Shown: piece after piece, positions 1-6,346 of the stretch
How positions within the stretch are numbered: position 1 is the first letter of the stretch
How the letters are laid out: the number at the start of each line of letters is the position of its first letter
Assembly: GCA_030620655.1 (NCBI GenBank)
Contig: JAUXEH010000113.1
Location: 1 to 8,396, forward strand
Direction: 5' to 3'
DNA: 8,396 nt
Origin: Candidatus Aminicenantota bacterium
Lineage (GTDB): Bacteria > Acidobacteriota > Aminicenantia > Aminicenantales > Aminicenantaceae
Program-made: the position numbers and the translations under genes
The notes under the pieces: generated by a model
Told to the model about the DNA's origin: nothing
Databases searched by the model: none
Seen by the model: only the letters and a program-made list of their open reading frames with translations

Positions 1-1
1 C

Positions 2-130
2 CCCTGCATCTCCATCGGGGGGACCAGCGAAGGCGCCGACACCGCGCTGCTCCTGAAGGCGGCGCAGGCACAGGATTTTTTTGATCTCCGGATCCTGGAA
101 TTCCTGGCCAAGCCGCATCACCCCGCCTGA
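2..130 (+). CDS. C-terminal end of an unrecognised protein (5' end outside window)
   Basis: An open frame enters from the left edge and stops with TGA at 128-130, giving 42 residues. The fragment begins PCISIGGTSEGADTALLLKA and ends LAKPHHPA. It has a Gly/Ser-rich turn, then an amphipathic helix-like stretch, and no membrane segment. I cannot assign a family from so little sequence; a SMC-ScpB-like tail, which often precedes rluB, does not fit. The stop lies 8 bases before the rluB start, so the two genes are probably co-transcribed, and rluB may be translated by coupling because it has no good ribosome binding site. Coding status is inferred from the open frame, the tight spacing and the lack of any other explanation for these bases; the frame is short enough to be chance. 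Confidence 0.5.
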   Translation, partial: PCISIGGTSEGADTALLLKAAQAQDFFDLRILEFLAKPHHPA

Positions 131-138
131 GCCTTCCG

Positions 139-861
139 ATGCAGGTCCGCCTCAACAAATACATCGCCCAATCCGGCCTGGCTTCACGCCGCGCGGCCGA
201 CCGTCTCATCAGCGAGGGGAAGGTCAAGATCAACGGCAGCGTCGTCCGCACCCTGGGACACAAGATCGACACCGACCGGGATCGGATAGAGGTGGACGGC
301 CGGACGATTCATCCTTCTGAGGAAAAGGTCTATCTGATGCTTCACAAACCGCCCGGCTGCCTTGTGACCCGGAAAGATCCTTTCCAACGGCCCACGGTGA
401 TGGAGCTCCTGCCTCCCCGCGCCTCCAGTGTTTTTCCCATCGGACGGCTCGACCTGGAGAGCGAGGGCCTGCTTCTCCTGACCAATGACGGCGAGCTGGC
501 CCACCGCCTGATGCATCCCCGCTACGGCGTCAAGAAGCTGTACCGGGTCAAGGTGAAAGGCCGGCCTGCGGAGGCGAACCTGGAGGCGTTGAGGCGGGGT
601 GTTTACCTCTACGGGAAAAAGACGGCTCCGGCCCGGGTAAAGCCTGTGTCTTTGGGAGCTAAGCACAGCTGGCTGGAGGTTGAGATCCACGAAGGCCGCA
701 AGCGGGAGGTCCGCCGAATGTTCGAGTCCCAGGGACACCTCGTCCTGGTTTTGAAGCGGCTGCGTTTTGCAGGCCTGTCGCTCGGGAGGTTGGGCCCCGG
801 GTGTTGGCGGGACCTGTCCGAGCTTGAGATCCGGGCCCTCAAAAAACGGGTCGGGCTTTAG
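139..861 (+). CDS. rluB: S4-domain 23S/16S rRNA pseudouridine synthase, RluB/RsuA family
   Basis: This enzyme isomerises a specific uridine in ribosomal RNA to pseudouridine; RluB acts on the 23S peptidyl-transferase region. The 240-residue protein has an N-terminal S4 RNA-binding domain (about residues 3-50, with LNKYIAQSGLASRRAADRLI). The catalytic domain carries HKPPG at 69-73, GRLDLESEGLLLLTND at 102-117 with D105 as the expected catalytic aspartate, and GRKREVRRM at 186-194. Length and motif order fit the RluB/RsuA/RluE/RluF group. The start ATG is the only good one: it sits 8 bases after the upstream stop, without a clear Shine-Dalgarno, so coupling is likely. The TAG stop overlaps the stop of the convergent protease gene. 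Choosing RluB over RsuA is inference from the overall resemblance; the exact target uridine cannot be read from the sequence. Confidence 0.93.
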   Translation: MQVRLNKYIAQSGLASRRAADRLISEGKVKINGSVVRTLGHKIDTDRDRIEVDGRTIHPSEEKVYLMLHKPPGCLVTRKDPFQRPTVMELLPPRASSVFPIGRLDLESEGLLLLTNDGELAHRLMHPRYGVKKLYRVKVKGRPAEANLEALRRGVYLYGKKTAPARVKPVSLGAKHSWLEVEIHEGRKREVRRMFESQGHLVLVLKRLRFAGLSLGRLGPGCWRDLSELEIRALKKRVGL

Positions 862-3290
862 TCTTTCTTGTTCTTGTCGTTTTTCTGATCGAAGGTCTTC
901 CAGCTGGCGGCCAGGCGATGCAGCTCCTGATCCACCAGAAAGTGCACCGTGCCTTCTTCGAGGGTGCCGTCCTTTTTCCTGCGGCCGGCCTTGACTCCTG
1001 TCAGGATCTCTATCCCCTGATCGATGGTCTTCACGGCGTAAACATGGAAGAGGCCGTTCCGCACAGCCTCGAGCACATCTTTGCGCAGCATCAGGTTGCT
1101 TACGTTCTGGTGGGGGATGATGACCCCCTGGGTACCGGTCAGCCGGCGGGCTTTGCACACATCGAAGAAGCCTTCGATCTTCTCGTTGACACCGCCTATG
1201 GGCTGTATCTGGCCCTTCTGGTTCAGCGATCCGGTGACCGCGATGTCCTGGCGGAGGGGCAGCTTGGACAGGCTGGAAAGGATCGCATACACTTCGGTCG
1301 AGGAGGCGCTGTCGCCGTCCACTCCGGAATACGCCTGCTCAAATGCCAGACTGGCGGAGAGCGAAAAGGGCTTGTCCTGTGCGTATTTTCCGCGCAGGTA
1401 GCCGCCCAGGATCAGGACACCCTTGTTGTGGGTGCGTCCGCTCAGATCCGACTCTCTCTCGATGTTGATGACTCCTGCCCGTCCCACCGAGGTGGAGGCC
1501 GTGATGCGCGTCGGTTTGCCGAAGGCGTACTGCCCCAGCGTGTAGACCGAGAGGCCGTTGACCTGTCCCACCACGGATCCCTTGGAGTCGATCATGATGG
1601 TGCCGTCTTCGATCATCTCCTGGATTTTGTCCTCGATCAGGCTGACGCGCTCGAATCGTTCCCGGATGGCCTCTTCGATGTGTTTCCGTTTCACCGTCGG
1701 GCTGTTATCTTTCCCGGCCCAGTAATTGCCCTCCCTGACCACATCGGCCAGATGGTGGAATCGCGTGGAGAGTTTCTTGTGACGGCCCGCCAGGCGGATG
1801 CTGTACTCCATCAGGGCCGCGATGGCCTGTTTATCCACCGGCCGGAGCTCATCCTCATCGGTGATCTTCCTGACAAAATCGGCGTACTCCCTGAGGGTTT
1901 TCTTGCTCAGTGGGGTCACCGAATCGAACTCGGCCTTGATCTTGAAGATCTTCTTGAAATCCTCGTCCTGGTAGAACAGCAGATTGTAGAGGAACGAATC
2001 TCCGATCATGATCACCTTCACGTTGATCTTTATGGGTTCGGGCTTGAGTCGAGATGTGGAGAAAAGGAACAGGGACGTGTAGTTCTGGATCTCCAGTGTC
2101 TGGTTGCGGAGCGTGCGCTTCAGGCTGGGCCACACACCCGGTTCCATCAGCGCCTCCCGGGCATTGATAACCAGATAGCCGCCGTTGGCCTTGAGGAATG
2201 AACCGGCTTTGATTTTGGTGAAGTCGGTCTGCGTGAATCCGAACCGGTTTATGGTGGACTCGATGGAACCGAACAGGTTCATGTAGCTGGGATTGGTCTC
2301 CATGACCACCGGCGCCTTTTTCAGATCCGAATTGTCGATGATCAGGTTCACTGCATAGGGCAAGAAGGGATCGCCGGGTTCTTTGGGTTTCTGTTCCGGT
2401 TTCTGGGCTTTGAAAAGACCCACGTTCTGGTTGAGGCTTTCCTCGACATGATCGAGGTGGTCGCTGATCTTCTCGAACGGGAATTTTTTCCGGAGATCGT
2501 CGGTGGCCTGCTTAATGATGGGCGTGATAGACTTTTTGTCCCATTCCTTGAGGAGCTCACGTATCTTCTCTTCGGTTTCTTTCATGAACTTGAAGACCTG
2601 CTCGAGCTTGCCGGTCAGGTCTTGGTATTTTTTGTGCAGCTGTTCCAGGGTCTCCTGGGGGAATTTGTCTTCCCTGGTCTGGGCCTCTAGATTTTCAAAG
2701 GTCGTGGGCTTTCCTTTGATGACGGGCATGAGGTCGGGCTTGACAAAGGTGCCGATCTGCACCTGGATGACGGAAAAGCCTTCTTTGGCGACTTCCTCTT
2801 CGAATCTTTTCAGGGAAGCCTTCTGTTTTTTCTGCTGCTCCTCGATGAGGCTGTCCCGTTTCTCCGTGTAATACGGGCTCTTCAGCAGCTCGGGGATGTT
2901 GATCTGGAGGATTTCGATGAGCTGCTTCATCTCCTCCTTAAACAGCCTGCCCTTTCCGGCCGGGAGTGTGATCAGGGTCGGCTCATCCGCGGCTTTGAAG
3001 TTGTTCACATACAGGATGTCGCCCGGTTTGACCTTGGCCTTTCCGACCTTGTCCAGGAATTTTTTGATCGTGGTGGTCCGCCCCGTGCCCAGCATCCCGG
3101 TTATGAAGATATTGAAGCCCTGGCTTTTGATGTCCAAGCCGGTCTGGATCGATTTCAGGGCCCGTTCCTGGCCTATGATGCCTTCGCATCGCTTGCATTC
3201 CTCGGTCGTGTCAAAGGGAAGCAGCCCCGGATCGATGTGCTGATACAACTTCTCCGGCGGGAGTTCCTTTGCATGGGGAACATCCTTCAT
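858..3290 (-). CDS. Lon-related ATP-dependent protease (AAA_32 / Lon C-terminal type)
   Basis: This is a predicted cytoplasmic energy-dependent protease of 810 residues. It is related to Lon but lacks the classical Lon N-terminal substrate domain; E. coli YcbZ is a distant relative. Numbering is from the ATG at 3288-3290. The N-terminus carries LPFDTTEEC and IIGQERA (38-44). Walker A is the variant GMLGTGRT (65-72). A long charged helical insert with two likely coiled coils spans about 143-170 and 210-255. GGYLVINA (370-377) sits where Walker B is expected, with Asn in place of the usual Asp. LSTRFHHLADVV is at 507-518. The Lon protease domain (about 590-770) has GVDGDSASS with catalytic S661 and NEKIEG with K704; their 43-residue separation equals that of E. 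coli Lon (S679, K722). The C-terminal tail is Lys/Asp-rich. The longer open frame from 3404 is rejected because the AAGGAGG site lies just before codon 39. The gene is alone on this strand and divergent from the acyltransferase operon. Substrates are unknown. Confidence 0.93.
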   Translation of the reverse strand: MKDVPHAKELPPEKLYQHIDPGLLPFDTTEECKRCEGIIGQERALKSIQTGLDIKSQGFNIFITGMLGTGRTTTIKKFLDKVGKAKVKPGDILYVNNFKAADEPTLITLPAGKGRLFKEEMKQLIEILQINIPELLKSPYYTEKRDSLIEEQQKKQKASLKRFEEEVAKEGFSVIQVQIGTFVKPDLMPVIKGKPTTFENLEAQTREDKFPQETLEQLHKKYQDLTGKLEQVFKFMKETEEKIRELLKEWDKKSITPIIKQATDDLRKKFPFEKISDHLDHVEESLNQNVGLFKAQKPEQKPKEPGDPFLPYAVNLIIDNSDLKKAPVVMETNPSYMNLFGSIESTINRFGFTQTDFTKIKAGSFLKANGGYLVINAREALMEPGVWPSLKRTLRNQTLEIQNYTSLFLFSTSRLKPEPIKINVKVIMIGDSFLYNLLFYQDEDFKKIFKIKAEFDSVTPLSKKTLREYADFVRKITDEDELRPVDKQAIAALMEYSIRLAGRHKKLSTRFHHLADVVREGNYWAGKDNSPTVKRKHIEEAIRERFERVSLIEDKIQEMIEDGTIMIDSKGSVVGQVNGLSVYTLGQYAFGKPTRITASTSVGRAGVINIERESDLSGRTHNKGVLILGGYLRGKYAQDKPFSLSASLAFEQAYSGVDGDSASSTEVYAILSSLSKLPLRQDIAVTGSLNQKGQIQPIGGVNEKIEGFFDVCKARRLTGTQGVIIPHQNVSNLMLRKDVLEAVRNGLFHVYAVKTIDQGIEILTGVKAGRRKKDGTLEEGTVHFLVDQELHRLAASWKTFDQKNDKNKKD

Positions 3291-3295
3291 GCCAT

Positions 3296-3302
3296 CCTCC
3301 TT
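3296..3302 (-). promoter_or_regulatory. Ribosome binding site that fixes the protease start
   Basis: Read on the minus strand this is AAGGAGG, followed by five bases and the ATG at 3288-3290. The open frame continues 38 codons further upstream to 3404, but that alternative start has no comparable site. The residues it would add (rich in Pro and hydrophobics) do not resemble the family, whereas MKDVPHAKELPPEKLY leads directly into the conserved N-terminus. The extension would also span the predicted promoter. Confidence 0.85.
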
Positions 3303-3321
3303 GGGATTCGGTGTGCCTAAG

Positions 3322-3349
3322 AGTATAACAGAAATCCGGGGTAACACAA
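3322..3349 (-). promoter_or_regulatory. Candidate sigma-70-type promoter for the Lon-like protease
   Basis: On the minus strand, TGTTATACT (3322-3330) is an extended -10 element: a TG motif plus TATACT, five of six matches to TATAAT. A poor -35, TTGTGT (3344-3349), lies 16 bases upstream. The predicted transcription start would fall near 3315, leaving a short leader of about 25 bases before the start codon. This is visual motif matching only. No heat-shock sigma-32 promoter was found with both boxes at proper spacing. Confidence 0.45.
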
Positions 3350-3418
3350 ACGCACCTGATTGGGGCGGTTTTGATGAATCATTCAGAGGAATAAGTGCGT
3401 GCATTATGGGGAGTCATT

Positions 3419-3427
3419 TGTTAAGAT
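3419..3427 (+). promoter_or_regulatory. Candidate extended -10 promoter for the rightward operon
   Basis: TGTTAAGAT contains a TG motif and TAAGAT (3422-3427), four of six matches to TATAAT. There is no recognisable -35 box 16-18 bases upstream. Initiation would fall near 3433-3435, about 30 bases before the preferred GTG start at 3464. That would place the alternative ATG at 3428 upstream of the transcript. It is the best candidate in the divergent gap, but it is weak and other promoters are possible. Confidence 0.28.
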
Positions 3428-3449
3428 ATGCGCACCCTAGATGAGTCTG

Positions 3450-3455
3450 AGGAGG
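3450..3455 (+). promoter_or_regulatory. Ribosome binding site supporting a GTG start at 3464
   Basis: AGGAGG lies 8 bases before the GTG at 3464-3466. The in-frame ATG at 3428 has no Shine-Dalgarno sequence and would add 12 mostly charged residues that precede any recognisable conserved sequence. The GTG is therefore preferred. Confidence 0.75.
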
Positions 3456-3463
3456 GACGAACG

Positions 3464-4588
3464 GTGAGCGGCATTCGCATTGACAAGGTCGAAACGAAAA
3501 AAGCCCTGAAGAAATTTATCAAGTTTCCCTGGGCGGTGTACAAGGGAGACCCCAACTGGGTGCCCCCACTGATCCTGGACGTCAAGGAACGGCTGGACCG
3601 CAACAAGAATCCCTTTTTCGAACATGCGGAGATGGATCTGTTCCTCGCGTTCAAGGATGGAGCCCTCGCCGGCCGGATCGCGGCTATCATAGACGACAAT
3701 CACAACCAGATGCACAACGAGAAGGTGGCCTTTTTCGGGATGTACGAAAGCCTCGATGATATCGAGGTGGCCAAGGCGCTGCTCGATCAGGTCGCGGCGT
3801 GGGGCCTGGAGCGGGGGATGGAGATCCTCCGGGGTCCGATGAACCTCTCCATGAACGACGAGTGTGCCTTTCTGCTGGAAGGCTTCGATTCGCCCCCGGT
3901 TGTCATGATGAGCTACAACCCCCCCTACTATCTGGATCTCATGGAGCAGGCCGGACTGAGCAAGGTCAAGGATCTGTACGCCTTTTACATGAACAAGGAC
4001 CACACTACCGCTCAGAAAGTGGAGGCCATCGTGAAAAGGGTGGAGCGATCCTCCACCATCAAACTCAGGACCGTGAATCCCAAGACCTTGAAAGAGGATG
4101 TGGAAAAGATCCGCTACGTCTACAACCACGGCTGGGAGCGAAACTGGGGATTCGTGCCCTGGACCGATCGCGAGCTCGACCACATGGCCGACAACATGAA
4201 GCAGCTGGCGGATTGGGATATCGTCATCCTGGCGGAGGATAAGGGAAAGCCGGTGGGCTTTGCTTTCGGGCTCCCCAACTACAACGAGGTCCTCATCAAG
4301 ATGAACGGAAGGCTCCTGCCCTTCGGCTTCCTGAAGCTGCTCTATTACAAGCGCAGGATCACAGGGATCCGGGCCGTCGTGTTCGGGATCTTGAAGGAAT
4401 ACCGGATGACGGGGCTCAGCTATCTGCTGTACTGGCATCTGGAAAAGAACAGCCTGGCGAAAGGATACACCTGGGCAGAGACGTCCTGGCAGCTGGAGGA
4501 CAACGATGCCATCAACCGCTTCACGTCCTCCATCGGAGGGGAGATCTACAAGAAATATCGTTTCTACGAAAGAATGATCTCAGGCTGA
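3464..4588 (+). CDS. GNAT-like acyltransferase family protein, substrate unknown
   Basis: From the GTG start this is a soluble protein of 374 residues with no signal peptide or membrane segment. The N-terminal half has the family pattern FPWAVYKGDPNWVPPL (about 21-36), NPFFEHAEMDLFLAFKDG (49-66), and GPMNLSMNDECAFLLEGFD (124-142), followed by PPVVMMSYNPPYY. The C-terminal half (about 250-374) looks like a GNAT acetyltransferase fold. EYRMTGLSYLLYW resembles the acetyl-CoA loop R-x-x-G-x-G/A, with R314, G317 and Ser at the last position. The protein ends IYKKYRFYERMI, typical of this group. Proteins of this type are usually annotated as hypothetical or N-acetyltransferase; similarity to E. coli YghO is from memory and unverified. 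It is the first gene of the rightward operon, 34 bases before the enoyl-CoA hydratase gene, so a link with acyl-CoA metabolism is conceivable but unproven. Confidence 0.8.
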   Translation: MSGIRIDKVETKKALKKFIKFPWAVYKGDPNWVPPLILDVKERLDRNKNPFFEHAEMDLFLAFKDGALAGRIAAIIDDNHNQMHNEKVAFFGMYESLDDIEVAKALLDQVAAWGLERGMEILRGPMNLSMNDECAFLLEGFDSPPVVMMSYNPPYYLDLMEQAGLSKVKDLYAFYMNKDHTTAQKVEAIVKRVERSSTIKLRTVNPKTLKEDVEKIRYVYNHGWERNWGFVPWTDRELDHMADNMKQLADWDIVILAEDKGKPVGFAFGLPNYNEVLIKMNGRLLPFGFLKLLYYKRRITGIRAVVFGILKEYRMTGLSYLLYWHLEKNSLAKGYTWAETSWQLEDNDAINRFTSSIGGEIYKKYRFYERMISG

Positions 4589-4622
4589 AACACTCAGGAT
4601 ACACAGAATACGAGGAGGCAAG

Positions 4623-5405
4623 ATGGCTTTTAAAAACCTGCTCACCAAGGTCGAGAAAAATATCGGCTGGGTCATCATAAACCGGCCGGACAAGCTCAAC
4701 GCCCTGAACAGGGAGACCGTCAATGAGATGATCGAAGCATTCCGCGCATACCTGTTCGACACCAAGGTCAAGGCCGTGATCCTGACGGGGTCCGGTGAGA
4801 AGGCGTTTATCGCCGGGGCGGACATCGGGGAACTGGCCGGGCTGGACCTGGATACCGGGAAAGACTATGTCCTCAACGGCCAGGAGCTGACAAAGCTGAT
4901 AGAGAATTTCCCCAAGCCCGTGATCGCCGCGGTCAACGGCTTCGCCCTCGGCGGGGGAACCGAGATGGCCCTGTCCTGTCATGTCCGCATCGCCTCAGAG
5001 AATGCCAAGATGGGCCAGCCCGAGGTAAAACTGGGACTCATCCCGGGATTCGGCGGTACCCAGAGGTTGTCGCGCCTTGTGGGCAAGGGCCAGGCCATGG
5101 AGCTGATCCTGACCGGAAAGATCATCGGTGCCCGGGAGGCGCTGGAGATCGGCCTTGTCAACCGCGTGGTTCCTCTGGATGATCTGCATGCGAACTGCGA
5201 AGCCCTGGCGGAGGAGATGGCGGCCAACGGCCCGCTGGCCTTGAAGCTTGGGATCGAGGCCGTGAACTCGGGCTTCGACATCCCCATGGATGAGGCCCTG
5301 CTGTTGGAGGCCGAGCTCTTCGGAAAATGCTGTGCCACCGAGGACAGCAAGGAAGGCACCAAGGCCTTCCTGGAGAAGCGGAAACCTGACTTTCAGGGAA
5401 AGTGA
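4623..5405 (+). CDS. Enoyl-CoA hydratase / crotonase-family protein
   Basis: This protein of 260 residues, the usual length for the family, should hydrate trans-2-enoyl-CoA to 3-hydroxyacyl-CoA in beta-oxidation, or the reverse in butyrate-type pathways. Visible features are INRPDKLNALN (19-29), the CoA-binding and oxyanion segment FIAGADIGEL (62-71), and NGFALGGGTEMALSCHVRIA (105-124) with E114. GQPEVKLGLIPGFGGTQRL (131-149) contains E134. The two glutamates align with the catalytic pair E144/E164 of rat mitochondrial hydratase, so true hydratase chemistry is likely rather than isomerase-only or decarboxylase activity. AGGAGG at 4613-4618 precedes the ATG by four bases. The stop is 14 bases before the ribH start. 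No other beta-oxidation gene is adjacent, so chain-length preference and direction cannot be inferred. Confidence 0.93.
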   Translation: MAFKNLLTKVEKNIGWVIINRPDKLNALNRETVNEMIEAFRAYLFDTKVKAVILTGSGEKAFIAGADIGELAGLDLDTGKDYVLNGQELTKLIENFPKPVIAAVNGFALGGGTEMALSCHVRIASENAKMGQPEVKLGLIPGFGGTQRLSRLVGKGQAMELILTGKIIGAREALEIGLVNRVVPLDDLHANCEALAEEMAANGPLALKLGIEAVNSGFDIPMDEALLLEAELFGKCCATEDSKEGTKAFLEKRKPDFQGK

Positions 5406-5419
5406 CAAGGGAGAGACCC

Positions 5420-5890
5420 ATGAAAATATATGAAGGCAAGCTGCAAGCCAAGGGATTTAAGATCGGGATCATCCTCAGCCGGTTCAACCAGTTCATCTCC
5501 GAACGGCTGCTGGATGGCGCCCTGGACGCCCTGCACAAGCTGGGAGCCGAAGACGAGGATCTGTCCATATATAAGGTTCCCGGCTCTTTCGAGGTGCCGG
5601 GAGTGGCGAAAAAACTGGCACGATCCAAGGATTTCGACGGGATCCTGTGTATCGGAGCTTTGATCCGGGGCGACACCCCGCACTTCGACTTTTTGAGTGC
5701 CGAGGTCACCAAAGGACTGGCCCAGATCTCCATGGAGGAGGGCGTGCCCGTGTCCTTCGGCATCCTGACCGTGGATACCATCGAACAGGGGATTGAAAGA
5801 GCCGGCGCCAAGGCAGGTAACAAAGGCTACGACGCCGCGTTTGCGCTGATCGAGACCATCAACCTGGAAAAGGAAGCCGGTCTGAGATGA
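5420..5890 (+). CDS. ribH: 6,7-dimethyl-8-ribityllumazine synthase
   Basis: RibH condenses 5-amino-6-ribitylaminouracil with 3,4-dihydroxy-2-butanone 4-phosphate, the penultimate step of riboflavin synthesis; the enzyme usually forms pentamers or 60-mer capsids. The 156-residue sequence has SRFN (20-23), VPGSFEVP (53-60), GALIRGDTPHFD (79-90), and FGILTVDTIEQGIERAGAKA (113-132) followed by GNKG. F22, H88 and R127 fall at the same numbers as the substrate-binding and catalytic residues of the B. subtilis enzyme, as I recall them. The ATG at 5420, with GGGAG upstream, is preferred over an in-frame GTG at 5402 that overlaps the preceding stop. No other rib gene and no FMN riboswitch is present nearby; the 14-base gap cannot hold one. 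Followed by nusB, a very common pairing. Confidence 0.97.
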   Translation: MKIYEGKLQAKGFKIGIILSRFNQFISERLLDGALDALHKLGAEDEDLSIYKVPGSFEVPGVAKKLARSKDFDGILCIGALIRGDTPHFDFLSAEVTKGLAQISMEEGVPVSFGILTVDTIEQGIERAGAKAGNKGYDAAFALIETINLEKEAGLR

Positions 5891-5905
5891 GGACTCGCTT
5901 CTGTA

Positions 5906-6346
5906 ATGGGCTCTAGAAGAAACGCCCGGGAGCGAGCCCTCCAGATCCTCTTTCAGCTGGAGTTCGACGAGACCCCGCCGGATCGGATCTTCCTGCAGTA
6001 CTGGCAGGACAAGAACGTCAGCGAGGACGAACGCCGGCACTGCGAGAGCCTGGTCGAGGGGATCAGCGCACACAGATCCCGGATCGATGACATCATCCAG
6101 TCTGTGTCCGAGAACTGGCGCGTGTCTCGTATGGTACTGGTGGATCGCAACATCCTGCGGATCGCGGCATACGAACTATTCTGGGGGGAGCGGCTGGCGC
6201 CGGGAATCGTCATCAACGAGGCCATCGAGATCGCCAAGAAATACAGCGGGGAACAATCCGCCGCCTTTATCAACGGGATCCTGGACGCGCTGCACCGCAG
6301 GTCGGATGAGATACTGAATGCTTTGAAGGAAGAGGGCCATGAGTGA
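5906..6346 (+). CDS. nusB: Transcription antitermination protein NusB
   Basis: NusB binds boxA RNA together with NusE (ribosomal protein S10) and promotes processive transcription of rRNA operons. The protein has 146 residues, the family norm. It opens with the Arg-rich RRNARERALQILFQLEF (4-20). It then has VDRNILRIAAYELFW (79-93), PGIVINEAIEIAKKYSG (99-115) and FINGILDAL (121-129), all hallmark NusB helices. The start ATG lies 15 bases after the ribH stop. Its Shine-Dalgarno is weak (TGAGGA around 5888-5893, rather far away), which suggests coupling to ribH. The 3' end overlaps the lysS start by 8 bases. Confidence 0.96.
   Translation: MGSRRNARERALQILFQLEFDETPPDRIFLQYWQDKNVSEDERRHCESLVEGISAHRSRIDDIIQSVSENWRVSRMVLVDRNILRIAAYELFWGERLAPGIVINEAIEIAKKYSGEQSAAFINGILDALHRRSDEILNALKEEGHE

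Larger units (their letters stand above)
3291..3463. other. Divergent intergenic region between the protease and the rightward operon
   Basis: This stretch separates two divergent genes and is the only non-coding stretch of any size in the window. It is visibly more AT-rich than the genes. It contains the candidate promoters and ribosome binding sites listed separately. I see no strong palindromic operator, riboswitch-like structure or small open frame. A weak inverted pair, GTGCG at 3395-3399 and CGCAC at 3431-3435, flanks the rightward -10 candidate. Confidence 0.6.

Noticed and set aside
820..845. Short hairpin (TTGAG/CTCAA) followed by an A-run near the rluB end
   Set aside because: A terminator for rluB would need a T-run after the stem. 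The A-run gives T before the stem on the other strand, so it fits neither gene.
184..1158. Minus-strand open frame of 324 codons across rluB and the protease end
   Set aside because: It is a shadow of two well-supported genes; its composition (Arg, Pro, Gln, His rich) is typical of a spurious frame.
918..2201. Long plus-strand open frame of 427 codons opposite the protease gene
   Set aside because: It lies wholly antisense to a gene with clear catalytic motifs. It has no recognisable domain and is explained by GC-rich codon bias keeping the opposite frame open.
3287..3295. Two-codon frame ATG-GCA-TGA overlapping the protease start on the minus strand
   Set aside because: Its ATG directly abuts the Shine-Dalgarno with no spacer, so it is unlikely to be translated.
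3291..3404. Extension of the protease by 38 residues to an ATG at 3404
   Set aside because: AAGGAGG directly precedes the internal ATG at 3288-3290, and the extension would cover the predicted promoter and resembles non-coding sequence.
3403..3411. Heat-shock sigma-32-like -10 (CCCCATAAT on the minus strand) upstream of the protease
   Set aside because: No CTTGAA-like -35 lies at the required distance; the nearest, CTTAAC, is only eight bases away.
3428..3463. ATG start of the GNAT-like gene at 3428
   Set aside because: It has no ribosome binding site and abuts the candidate -10 element, whereas GTG at 3464 has AGGAGG at good spacing.
3437..4438. Minus-strand open frame of 333 codons opposite the GNAT-like gene
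   Set aside because: It is antisense to a gene with recognisable family motifs, and its His/Val-rich composition is that of a mirror frame.
5402..5419. GTG start of ribH at 5402
   Set aside because: It overlaps the upstream stop. ATG at 5420 has a better ribosome binding site and gives the usual family length and residue numbering.
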